This document shows positions 55,496 through 64,000 of a stretch of DNA of 64,000 nt, piece after piece. This DNA comes from Rutpela maculata (Eukaryota > Arthropoda > Insecta > Coleoptera > Cerambycidae), in contig OW386285.2 in the NCBI GenBank assembly GCA_936432065.2, positions 41,037,920 through 41,101,919 of the forward strand, read 5' to 3'. The first letter of the stretch is position 1. Each line of letters opens with the position of its first letter. Under the pieces are notes generated by a model that ran no database searches, had not been told where the DNA came from, and was given only the letters and a program-made list of their open reading frames with translations. A program made the translations under genes and the position numbers.

Positions 55496-57354
55496 AAATG
55501 TTAAGAGGGAATTAAAGTCAGGAGGTAAAAATTCTGGCACTTCTTATCCACGTTACGGTTGAAGTTGTTAGAGCCTGAGAATCCTATTTTACCAATGATA
55601 ATCCCTCCGATTAAAGAACTTATAATCTAGATACATAACAGGCTATCTTTTCACTATATACCTTGTTTGCTCCTAACATAGTCACATTACATGTCCATTA
55701 AAATGGATAGGTGAACATCACATCCCATAGGCAACAGTGGCGTTGTGTGTGTAGAAAATGTGTAGAATGGTAAATATTTTCATTAAAATGAATTATTGCA
55801 ATTCCTGCATTACCGGCTCTTTATATAACGTGATGTAGGCATACGATATTACAGTAAGATAAATATGTATTGAAAGGATATTAAAATTTAATCGCTATTT
55901 ACTTTATAACTGTAAACTGAATTTCATCATGTTACGACTATGGAACGATCGATTTTCTTCTTTTCTAAACTGCTTTCTGCAAACGGCACAGCACTACACT
56001 ATTTATTTGCACAAAATATATTATCACTAAACTGTGTAAATATGAATAGAGAATATTATTTAGGTATTAAGCAAATCACAACTTAAAATAAAATTACTTT
56101 TTCACCAGTTTTTGGTCGGAGAATACGAAAAACATTTATTGACATTAATGGCCGAACTGTCAACTGAGATTATGATAATCGAACTGAAGCCGATCGTGCA
56201 CGAGCGGCCGCGAATACGCCGATGGGCCAATCAGCAACTTATGGGAAGAAGTGCCTTAGATTGTGAGTCTTTCAGCGACAAATAAATCAATGCCATTATG
56301 TATCTAGATATAAGTTCTTTAATCGGAGCATAATCCCGTTTGGCAAGATAAATGTCTGGTACTTTTAAAAAATGTTGTCTTCTTGTGTAATAATTAAATT
56401 GGGACGAACGTCCATAACGATTATTATTTGCCGAGTCAAAACTCCTCTTTCTCTAAACATGTCTCTATATTGACAAATGTTTGGCGATTTGGTTATTACA
56501 GAGTTTTTTTTATAAAAACCCAAACCGTAGAACCAGCCAAGAATTAAGAAAAACATATGTACTAACCTAATACATGTCAGCACACAAGCGTGGAATATAG
56601 AAAAATCAGGAAATTCTCGTTCTGGAATTTTTTAACAAATTTTTCAGATATACAGAATCAGACTACGGTTAAGATGGTATATATATAAAACAGAAACGTG
56701 TAAAAAATAAGGAATAAAGCTAATCTATAACCTAATTCAAGAAGACAATATTCCACTTATGGGAAAACAGATAAAGTACATTAAAAGGCGTCGAAATGTT
56801 GTCATATTTTAATATATTGTTATATAGGTTATCAGTGACTTCTGTGTGCTTTTACATTCAAAGAATATAGCATCTAGGTCACTTGTGATGTGGCAGTATT
56901 CGCAACTATCAAAGTTGTAAATTTTAAGTTTAAATAAATATATAGGGTAGCATGTATAAGCAAATTTCAATTAAATTGTATTTTTTTGAGCAATTATTGT
57001 TTCCACACCAATACTCATATGGCAATTCAGTATGAATTAATGAGCATTTGGTAAGATTTATAAGATTTGATTTTTTTCTCGCTTATTTCAATTTGGGTCA
57101 TTTAGTCAAATGTCATTTTGCACTTCTTATTACAATTGTGCGAAGTAGTCATCAAATAATTGTTACCCTGAAAGTTTGAGGTCGATCCGATAAGTAGTTC
57201 CAGAAATATACTGCTTTAAAATCAAGTTCTGCATAAACTGAGGCGGTCGAATCACTGACGTCAATCTCTCCCCGCCCTACCTCGCTTAATAATCTGCATT
57301 CCGCAATCGCAAACTGTTTAGTATTATCAATAAGGAGACGTAGGATCTTTTACT
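55496..57354. other. Intron, no firm feature
   Basis: Mostly plain. A G+C-richer patch at 56185-56250 (GTGCACGAGCGGCCGCGAAT) stands out but is too short to interpret. The 72-codon minus ORF at 56365 has no family wording. Confidence 0.45.
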
Positions 57355-57479
57355 ATGTGCGAATCCGGCTGTTTAAAAGCAGATTGGTTTAATTTACCAG
57401 AGGAGGATTTAATTATGGTGATGGAGTCACCAAATCACCAGTATATAAGTGCCGAAATGAGAAGAATAAAAATGAAACG
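57355..57479 (+). CDS. Short 5' exon resembling the start of a YqaJ/SWIM-type mobile gene
   Basis: ATG at 57355 opens MCESGCLKADWFNLPEEDLI followed by MVMESPNHQYISAEMRRIK and MKR up to a GTATG donor at 57480 (41 codons plus two bases). The spacing of LP..D..M, SAE and R..K resembles the first exon of arthropod multi-copy proteins that later carry SWIM zinc-finger and YqaJ-type nuclease domains (remembered pattern). No downstream exon with these domains is visible in the window, so the rest may be missing. The frame is intact. It is on the strand opposite to the RhoGEF gene. A chance open frame is possible but the clean donor argues against it. Confidence 0.45.
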
Positions 57480-58128
57480 GTATGTTGTATTTTTAAAATC
57501 GTAAATAATCATTACCGTGTCAGTTTTCACTATCAAGAAGATATATTATTATTTTGCTAATAATATAGAGGCTGTCTTACTTTTAATGACAAAGTCTTAT
57601 TTTAAGAAAAAGTTACTAGTAATGAACATCTCTCAAGCTATTTATTTTTACACAATGTTAACTGTATATCTATATTTAAAATAGAAATGCCACTGATTGT
57701 GAGTGACTAACCGACTCGTCATTGTACCTATATATATGAGCTACACCATGTAGGTACCTGTAGTACCTGTAGATACTGTAAGTGTTTATGTTTATGTTAT
57801 GTTTATGTTTATATGATTTTATAAAAAGTAAATTGGAATTATACATATATAAAGGAGGCTATTTTAATTCAACGATTTTTAATTTGAAATATTTTTAAAA
57901 CTAAATGACATCCAAGTTTTTCAAAAAATATGTTATGTGGAGACTACATTCTCAAGCAAGGGGACACCAATGTGCAATTTAAATATAAATTAAAAATTTA
58001 GTTACAAATCTTAACACTGCTTCTTTGGGCAACTCTATAAAAAATATGCAATCTTCACCCCAAAAAAAAAAAACAAAACTGTTGCATTTTATCTACCTGA
58101 TGTCTTTTAAAAAACTTTAGTATTTAAT
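57480..58128. other. Intron or flank, no feature seen
   Basis: A+T-rich, with a short GTTATGTTTATGTT repeat around 57784-57812 and TGTAGGTACCTGTAGTACCT at 57745-57765. No exon following the YqaJ-like start was recognised. Confidence 0.45.
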
Positions 58129-58300
58129 TTAGTCGTATAGATGTTTTAATTTAAAATTAAGCGCATCCTGTATATGTAAACACACATATATTTTTGGTAC
58201 TGCATTGTTTTTAAACAAAATATTTCTTACATTAAAATGATCTTCACACACATATTTGTTTTTTTTTATCTCCAAGATATATATCGTGACATAAATACAG
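58129..58300 (-). pseudogene. THAP-domain remnant (C-terminal half)
   Basis: The minus strand reads KKNKYVCEDHFNVRNILFK and NNAVPKIYV, which covers the CxDHF zinc ligands and the conserved AVP box of a THAP domain. The first CxxC half is missing here. The start codon of the longer ORF lies inside a later MITE and is not real. It resembles, but is not the direct continuation of, the THAP exon at 37.3 kb. Confidence 0.6.
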
Positions 58301-58334
58301 ACTGTTAGACATCTAGACAAGCGGCTATGTCTAC

Positions 58335-58479
58335 CAGTGGCGGCTCGTGACATTGTCTGCAGAGGAGGCTTGATATTTTGAAAGAAATTTCTACAAGTGA
58401 AAGATATTAATTTGGAAGATTGGAAGATATGCTGCTTCTTCCAAAGGGAAGCACAGCCTCCCATGACGAACCGCCACTG
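58335..58479. mobile_element. hAT-type MITE with perfect 8-bp target duplication
   Basis: The 145-bp element begins CAGTGGCGGCTCGTGAC and ends in the complement (CATGACGAACCGCCACTG). Flanks ATGTCTAC (58327-58334) and ATGTCTAC (58480-58487) are identical, the 8-bp duplication typical of hAT transposons. The interior has no ORF of its own. The intact duplication indicates a fairly recent insertion. Confidence 0.93.
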
Positions 58480-58487
58480 ATGTCTAC

Positions 58488-59495
58488 GTCTCCCGATGCG
58501 ATAGAGGAGCGATTGACGTCACGCAGCTATAACACGAAACCACCAAGCGTTGATGTTCTTGATTAATTTTGAAGCCTATAGAGACCCTATAATTTTTTTT
58601 TTTTTTGCATTTTGCTCTAGAATTAATACATCTTGCAGAAAATGTAAAAAAATGCCAAATGAGCCCATTCGAATTAATTCCTGCCTCGACGCTGTCCTTG
58701 GCTAGATTCATCTACGTCTTCGTTATCCTTCAATCATACACACTTCTTTACCCATACAAAATATACCTCTTTCCCTTTGTTATAGACATTTTGTACTAAG
58801 TATTTTAAGTATATAATAAGGCTACTATTTTTAACATTAAAGCCATCAGAACTGATAATGAATTAAACAGACTAACAGTTGACATATGAAGAATTATCTG
58901 TAAGATAAATGATAATGAAATTATATTAGATGTGAAAGAAAGTATATTGCCACGTCCTACTAAGGTATATACGGTATGTGTTAACAGAAGTTTTGCAAGG
59001 ATTCCAAACGACCTTCTGTGCACCTCCTACATATCTATGCGTGGCATCCATTAATTAAATATATTTTTAATCACTGTATCCGCATAACACATCCCCAATA
59101 AACACCGGTTAGTAATTCAGTTCAACTTAGTATCATTTAAAGTTTTCGGCGTGTCTAAATTGAAACGATATATCCTGTATTTAAAATACCTTTTAATTTT
59201 GCTCAAATTTAAAAAACAGCGTCATCAGCTTTTCAACAGAATTATTCCTTATCAATTTTAGATTAAATCCGTATCTTGCTTTATTCTGGTCAAATTTAGA
59301 TTTATATTACTACTTCAAATTTTTGAATTTATCAAAAACATAATTTAGATTAAAACTGTTCACTTTCTAACTTGCAAGAAGCTAGTTCTTAAAATTATTG
59401 TTAAATCACAAGGAGAATGCTATGTTTATATAAAATTAAACGACGCGGCACACTAAAAGTAGAAGAGGCAGAAACAGAACACCAACAAAACTCAC
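58488..59495. other. Intron, no feature seen
   Basis: Right after the hAT MITE, up to the donor of RhoGEF exon 2. A T/A homopolymer region near 58590 and short ORFs without family wording. Confidence 0.5.
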
Positions 59496-59751
59496 CTCAT
59501 CTGCCTCGTCTTGTAAAGTTTTAAATCTCGCTAATTCTTTCAGTCTCTCCATCCTTTCTTGCTTGAGCTGTTCTAATCTTTTTGTAACTCGCTCGACGGC
59601 ATTATATGAGTCATACGCAAAACTGGCACTACGTTTCACATCTTTACTGCTGGCTAACCACTGACTGCGTTCGGCCAGACTCGTTAAAGTCTTGTTTCCC
59701 TCTCTTTTTAATTTTTGAACATTTTCCGATTCCAAAGCCTTCGTTATTTGC
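59496..59751 (-). CDS. Puratrophin-1-like RhoGEF, exon 2 (spectrin-like helix)
   Basis: The acceptor is TTTTTCAG at 59752 and the donor is GTGAG at 59495. The 256-nt exon encodes about residues 9-94 and begins QITKALESENVQKLKREG. It has almost no Gly or Pro after the start and shows heptad-like Leu/Lys/Glu spacing, as expected of a helical spectrin-like repeat. Such repeats sit between the CRAL-TRIO and DH domains in puratrophin and Dbs proteins and are thought to help target or scaffold the GEF. The exon ends on a codon boundary. Confidence 0.85.
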
Positions 59752-59921
59752 CTGAAAAAAGAAATTTACGTTAATGAAGTAATTTGCCTAGTTTTCTCGA
59801 GCAATATGGAGATCTTGTTAGCCAAAAATCAGCCAAATAATATAAGTGCGACAAGTTAACTATTGGTAAAAATTCAATTAGCCCTTTTATCATAATTATT
59901 ATAATTATAATATCATCTTAC

Positions 59922-59947
59922 CTTTTAGGTTTGTGATTTTCGGCCAT
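59922..59947 (-). CDS. Puratrophin-1-like RhoGEF, candidate first coding exon
   Basis: This 26-nt exon reads MAENHKPK plus two bases and is followed by a strong donor (GTAAGA at 59921). The start context is CACAATGG, close to the insect Kozak consensus. The two leftover bases (AG) plus the first base of the next exon form AGG (Arg), so the reading frame runs on into the spectrin-like exon without a break. It is too short for ordinary ORF detection. The inference is that it starts an isoform lacking the CRAL-TRIO region. The alternative is chance, with the true upstream exon beyond the window. In-phase splicing together with ATG and a good donor makes chance less likely, but it is not excluded. 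Confidence 0.6.
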
Positions 59948-60529
59948 TGTGAATACGCTAATTTCGATTAAAACAATTAGGAAATCTGCCAGTGAGTATG
60001 TTAAGAGATAAGATAATTTTAATTTTTTTCTTTATTCGCCTTATCAGAACAGAGGGGAATTCAGAATATTTGCATTAGTAAAGTATTGAAAAATTCATGA
60101 TTAATGCCACATTTTACATATTTCGAATAAAATTTTGGTATCTTAGGAATTCAACAGGTGATTAATTAACTTGAACAGAGGTTCTAGAACACATTTTTGT
60201 TGGAATGACAGTAAGATATGTAAAGAAAAATATAATTTATTCAGAAGCTAAGCAAAACTACATATAATAAATTTTTTTTTCTTCATTCACCGTTCATACA
60301 ACAATTAATAGGCTAGAAATATTGCAACATAAACAAGATGCGCATGATATTTATATTACAGCATTAAAGCTTTAAAGCATGAAAATCAAATGATGGCAGT
60401 ATCGCTTTTGTATAGGTTAAAGGACATACTATTCTATTAGTTCGGTAGTATAGTGAGTTTATAAAAGGTAGGGTAGTTTTTATTGTTGGGTATGTTTGGA
60501 GTCATCATAAAAATATAAGTTTTCGACTT
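59948..60529. promoter_or_regulatory. Possible upstream region of the short RhoGEF isoform
   Basis: This is the sequence directly upstream of the candidate start codon at 59947. If the short isoform is real, its 5' UTR and promoter must be here. No TATA box or other core element stands out clearly in the A+T-rich background, so this is a positional call only. Confidence 0.3.
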
Positions 60530-61480
60530 GGCTCACTTCCGCTGACGCCACCATCTCAAAGACATGGCGCATAAAACAGTTTTTTTTCTCCCAACCAGTG
60601 AATACAAGTGACATAATTTCGAACCACTTTTCTCTGAAACAGCTTTTCGTATATCTGATCAAGAGTCAAAGTCGAGGAAGACCTAGTTACCGAGAGGATC
60701 CCCACCAAGAGAGGAGTCAGAGAAGGCGACACTACTGCGCCGAAGCTGTTCACCCTGGCGCTACAAAACGTTTTTAAAAATCTAACGTGGGAATGCAAAG
60801 ACGTCAGTATTTATGGAAAGTTCGTGAGTCACCTGCGCTTCGTCGGCGCGGCGGTATCATCCTGAGCACCGATTTCGACAAGCTTGAAGACATGATTTTA
60901 GACTTCAAGGAAGCTTCTGAGTATAAATGTGCTGAAAATCAAGGTCATGACTCCAGGTCACACTCGACAACCACACGCTTAAATACGTGCACCTCGGCCG
61001 CAATATTAAGCTTGACAATGACAACTAGACCGCAGAAATTACGAGGCGAGTTAGTCTTATGCAGCCGGGTTTTGAAAAACTTGACCAGGAAAGCGAACAT
61101 CCTCATTAATCAGAAGCGGAAGTCTTCGACGCTTGCATACTACCTTTCATGATCTACGACTAACTCAGAAGAGGGCACATCGCCTCCGGGTTTGCCAACG
61201 GGCAATGGAACGAGCAATGCTGGAAAACAGCTTGACGGATTGAGTTAGAAACTAGATCATCAGGGAAAGAGCAAAAACCGTCGATGTCATAGAACAGGCC
61301 ACTACCAATAAATGGCGCTGGGTTGAGATGACATCAAGTGGACAAAAACGATAATATCGGCAAGTATCGACCAAATGAACTTGGATAATGGCAAACCGGC
61401 AATAATTGGATCTTAAGAGCTCAGAATAGACAGCGGTGGAGATACATGGAGACGACCTATGTCGAAAAGTTGACGAGAAC
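60530..61480 (+). pseudogene. RTE-type (BovB-like) non-LTR retrotransposon remnant
   Basis: The plus strand, with several frame changes, shows VTERIPTKRGVREGDTTAPK and LFTLALQNVFKNLTWE, then VSIYGKFVSHLRF where the next residues should be ADD but read VGAAV. Further on are C-terminal blocks such as AHRLRVCQRAMERAMLENSL (normally RRTQRAMERAMLGISLRDR-like wording). The order fits the RTE clade reverse transcriptase palm and C-terminal domain. Frameshifts, stops and the missing catalytic aspartates show long decay. It lies outside the visible RhoGEF coding exons, upstream of the short-isoform start. Confidence 0.8.
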
Positions 61481-63808
61481 AAACTAAATGCGGAGAAGAA
61501 TAAATAGTAAGCTGGAGCTTTTCTTCTTATCTTCTTCCTATTCAAAACGTCTTTGTACACGTTTTGTGATCCAAGTAGTATACTGATTAATTTCCCTTCA
61601 CTGTATTGCATGTATCACAACATCGCGCCACCTGTGGCGGTTGCCTATTTGCTCTACTAGCTTTTTCCTATTTACTACTTGGTGACCTCACCTTTGGGAT
61701 GGCGTAATCGTCACATCTTGCTGTTTAGTTTTCAACTATCAACCGTTCTATAGTGTCATCTTTCCGATTGATAAGAGGATGCGGAAAAATACGATGCTTG
61801 AGCGTTTTTTGGGATAAGTATTTCTTGGAGAATTGAGAAGCTGCTGGTGCTACGGGCTGTCCAGGGAGTTCGTAGCAAACATATCCACACCCATATCTCG
61901 AAAGCTTCAATACGTCGATTGTGTATGCTCAAAACGGAGCATTTTGTGAATTTTTATTAATCGGCTCTACTTTACAGCGCTGTAACTGACGATCGATATA
62001 CGAAAAAATTATAGCCTAGGTTGAAGAGTTCGTGTTGTATTTGTTTGTATCAATGTGTTGTGTTTTATTCTTTAAATCTGATTTGACAAAGGGAAAGCCC
62101 ACCTAAATAGTCCTGAGGATGTCAATATATTGTGACGAAACGTCGACTATTTAAAAAAGCTGCTCTCCTAACACTATCTGATCTATACCCGTCAATCCTT
62201 ACCAGTATTAAAGCAAATACCATCAACCAGTAATAAAAACACGAAAAAATTTTGGAAATTATGTCCTTCCATGAAACTTATAATTAGCTAGCGTTAGAAC
62301 ATATCCAACAATCAAAACTACTAAATTTTTTGTAGGGAAAGATTTTTTTGTGCCGTGCTACTAGAATATGTATCACCATGAACTGATTAACTCTTTCGCA
62401 TCTACAGCGACATACTCGTACATCCATCTGCATATTACTAAAAAGTCTTGACATGATAATTTTGATAAAAATAACTGTATATAAAATAAACATAAATTAG
62501 CCCTATTAACAGGTTAAAATTTGCTCCTGTCTGCTTGGTAAATTTTCAAATTATCACATCAAACTTATATGAGTATTTTAATGCAGAGTAGGGTGAAGCG
62601 AAACACCAAAATTTATTATTGCATTAGGGTAAAGTTTTAGCTAAATTGGTTACCAATACAATGTAAAAACATGTGTGGCAAAATAATAAATAAAATATTT
62701 TCCTTTCCATGAATATTAGAAATTTGTCACAAAAAAACATTATTGTCGATAAATTCTGATTTTTTAGAGACTTTCTAATTGCCATGGAAATGAAAAATAT
62801 TTTGTTCTGAAAAATTTTGCCACACACGTTTGGAATTGACATTGGTAGTCATAAAAAAAATTGAAACGTCAATTTGAAAAACATTAAAAATTGAAAAAAT
62901 GGCCTCATCTTCGATGGGGGTCCGGCTAAATTTTAACCGACTTGGCTAAAAATGTACTCGAGTTAGTTTTAAATACACAGTATCAAATTAGAAATTAAGC
63001 CATTCGCAAATTCAAATTATAATTTCTTTTGGACCTAAATAAATCAATGTTATGCTAATACCTTATATAAATCTTATATATATTTAACTTATTTTTTGTT
63101 CTATGCCAAAATAAAATTAAGATAATGTAGTGTTGATTAGCTTTTTAAGTAAAAGCGAAGTAAAAACATAATTGATGCAGTTTCTATTGTCTGATCTCAT
63201 GTTGTTCTCCTTACTACTCGAGGCCTAAACCAGTATATAAATAGAAAATGTGTTGACGGGCCCTTAGGCGAGAAGTGTATGTCTGCAAATTTCTTTTCTT
63301 CTTACCCCAATTTTCATTATTGTAGTTTTCTTTTAGAGTTTCTTTTTATATATGTGATATGATATGTGTGACTATTTTTGTTCGGAGATATACAGAACTA
63401 AACTCTTAATTGAAAAATCATAAATGTTTAACAAAACATAAAATAATAAAAGCTCTGGCTTTGCAATGAATATCTTGTCTAATAATTACTGGAATGTAAT
63501 AATGGTAGTACGAATGGCAATCTTTTGATTAATAATCCATAAATACCTGAATACCAGACTGGGATTTTATAATGTTAGATTAAAACCAATTTTAAAATTC
63601 AGACACAGTTCATTTATATATATTTGTTATTAAAGAAATCCAGATGCACCTAACTTGGCGATCTGTAGCATCTTAGAAATACAGTGGAGTACTTAATAAT
63701 AGGTTTTTAAAAAAAGTGCTTAGGGGAAGAAACTTCTCTAAAGTAACATAAAATGAATTATGACAGCAAATTAACGTTTTTTTTTTCAGTTTTTTGCAAA
63801 TATTTCCA
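61481..63808. other. Flanking or intronic sequence, no firm feature
   Basis: About 2.3 kb without a recognisable gene. TGTGACGAAACGTCGAC at about 62130 matches a word frequent in insect repeat tails and similar to one in the CCACATCC repeats. An exon carrying a CRAL-TRIO domain was looked for on the minus strand and not found. Confidence 0.45.
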
Positions 63809-63816
63809 ATCGTGAT

Positions 63817-63980
63817 CAGGGGCGGACTGACAACAGTTAGCGGCGCTGGCTCTTATCACCGTTCCAGTGAAGCCACCAACAGGTGCCGGCCATCTTGCCA
63901 AGCAGCCGGCGCCAGCGGCGCACTATTGGAGCGGGCCACCGGGATTCGTCCCGGTGTCCCGTTGGGCCAGTCCGCCCCTG
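63817..63980. mobile_element. hAT-type MITE, G+C-rich
   Basis: The 164-bp element begins CAGGGGCGGACTGACAAC and ends GGGCCAGTCCGCCCCTG. The terminal inverted repeat is about 14 bp. Flanks ATCGTGAT (63809-63816) and ATTGTGAT (63981-63988) match at 7 of 8 bases, as expected for a slightly aged hAT duplication. The interior is far richer in G+C than the host (CAGCCGGCGCCAGCGGCGC) and non-coding. Confidence 0.9.
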
Positions 63981-64000
63981 ATTGTGATGGTCGTATTGCA

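Larger units (their letters stand above)
1170..59947 (-). other. Span of the puratrophin-1-like RhoGEF gene (13 visible coding exons; continues off the left edge)
   Basis: Thirteen exons on the minus strand have consensus splice sites and consistent phases across every junction. Introns, in order of transcription, are about 0.17, 25.1, 8.3, 5.8, 6.1, 0.05, 2.2, 0.06, 0.2, 2.0, 0.08 and 5.9 kb. The order of spectrin-like helices, DH, PH and Ser-rich tail fits the puratrophin-1/PLEKHG4 group of Dbl-family Rho GEFs, which load GTP on Rho GTPases at the membrane and cytoskeleton. The CRAL-TRIO (Sec14-like) domain that full-length members carry at the N-terminus is not in the window. It would have to lie right of position 64000 if a long isoform exists. 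The last visible exon ends in a donor, so the gene continues left of position 1. MCF2L/Dbs is an alternative family member with similar architecture, but the wording of the DH and PH segments fits puratrophin better. Confidence 0.85.

Noticed and set aside
60787..61152. 121-codon ORF taken as a gene
   Set aside because: Part of it is the RTE-type remnant read through frameshifts; the remainder is not in the retrotransposon frame.

Overview
This window looks like nuclear DNA of an insect, most likely a beetle, though the species cannot be fixed from the sequence. It is strongly A+T-rich. It has spliced genes with GT-AG introns ranging from about 54 bp to 25 kb, and it is packed with degenerate transposable elements of types common in arthropods. 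There are no operons, bacterial signals or CRISPR arrays.

One host gene dominates. A puratrophin-1/PLEKHG4-like Rho guanine-nucleotide exchange factor lies on the minus strand, with exons read from position 59947 down to 1170 and continuing off the left edge. Thirteen coding exons join in phase. They encode, in order, a short N-terminus, a spectrin-like helical region, a Ser/Cys/acidic linker, a DH (RhoGEF) domain split over two exons, a PH domain over two exons, and a Ser-rich C-terminal region. About 945 codons are visible. A candidate initiator methionine at 59947 would make an isoform beginning directly at the spectrin-like region. A possible early 3' end (stop codon overlapping AATAAA) lies near 6990.

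Almost everything else sits in the introns and is mobile or repetitive. Left part (1-16 kb): arms of palindromic repeats, three related foldback elements, a RNase H-bearing non-LTR remnant, a palindromic MITE and a broken mariner-like transposon. Middle (16-38 kb): a hairpin MITE, a broken arthropod multi-copy zinc-finger gene, a long-inverted-repeat element, a deleted non-LTR element with a minisatellite, a palindromic element and a THAP-domain exon. Right (39-56 kb): the densest nesting. A 3.2 kb foldback element carries a cysteine-rich protein tail in both arms and has a LINE inserted in one arm. Next to it a 362-bp unit is arranged as a 1.2 kb palindrome inside a dispersed repeat, and a 1.8 kb inverted-repeat element carrying a broken 'GCDTT' gene sits inside another copy of that same repeat. 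From 57 kb to the right end there are a YqaJ-transposon-like exon, a THAP remnant, two hAT-type MITEs with 8-bp target duplications, and a broken RTE-type reverse transcriptase.

The functional content is therefore a single signalling gene whose introns have become a transposon nest. The protein fragments in those introns (THAP, GCDTT, Cys-rich tail, GIFVGPQI-type zinc-finger gene, YqaJ-associated exon) belong to poorly described arthropod multi-copy gene families. They are the most interesting part of the window. All calls rest on reading the sequence and on remembered family patterns; no search was run.
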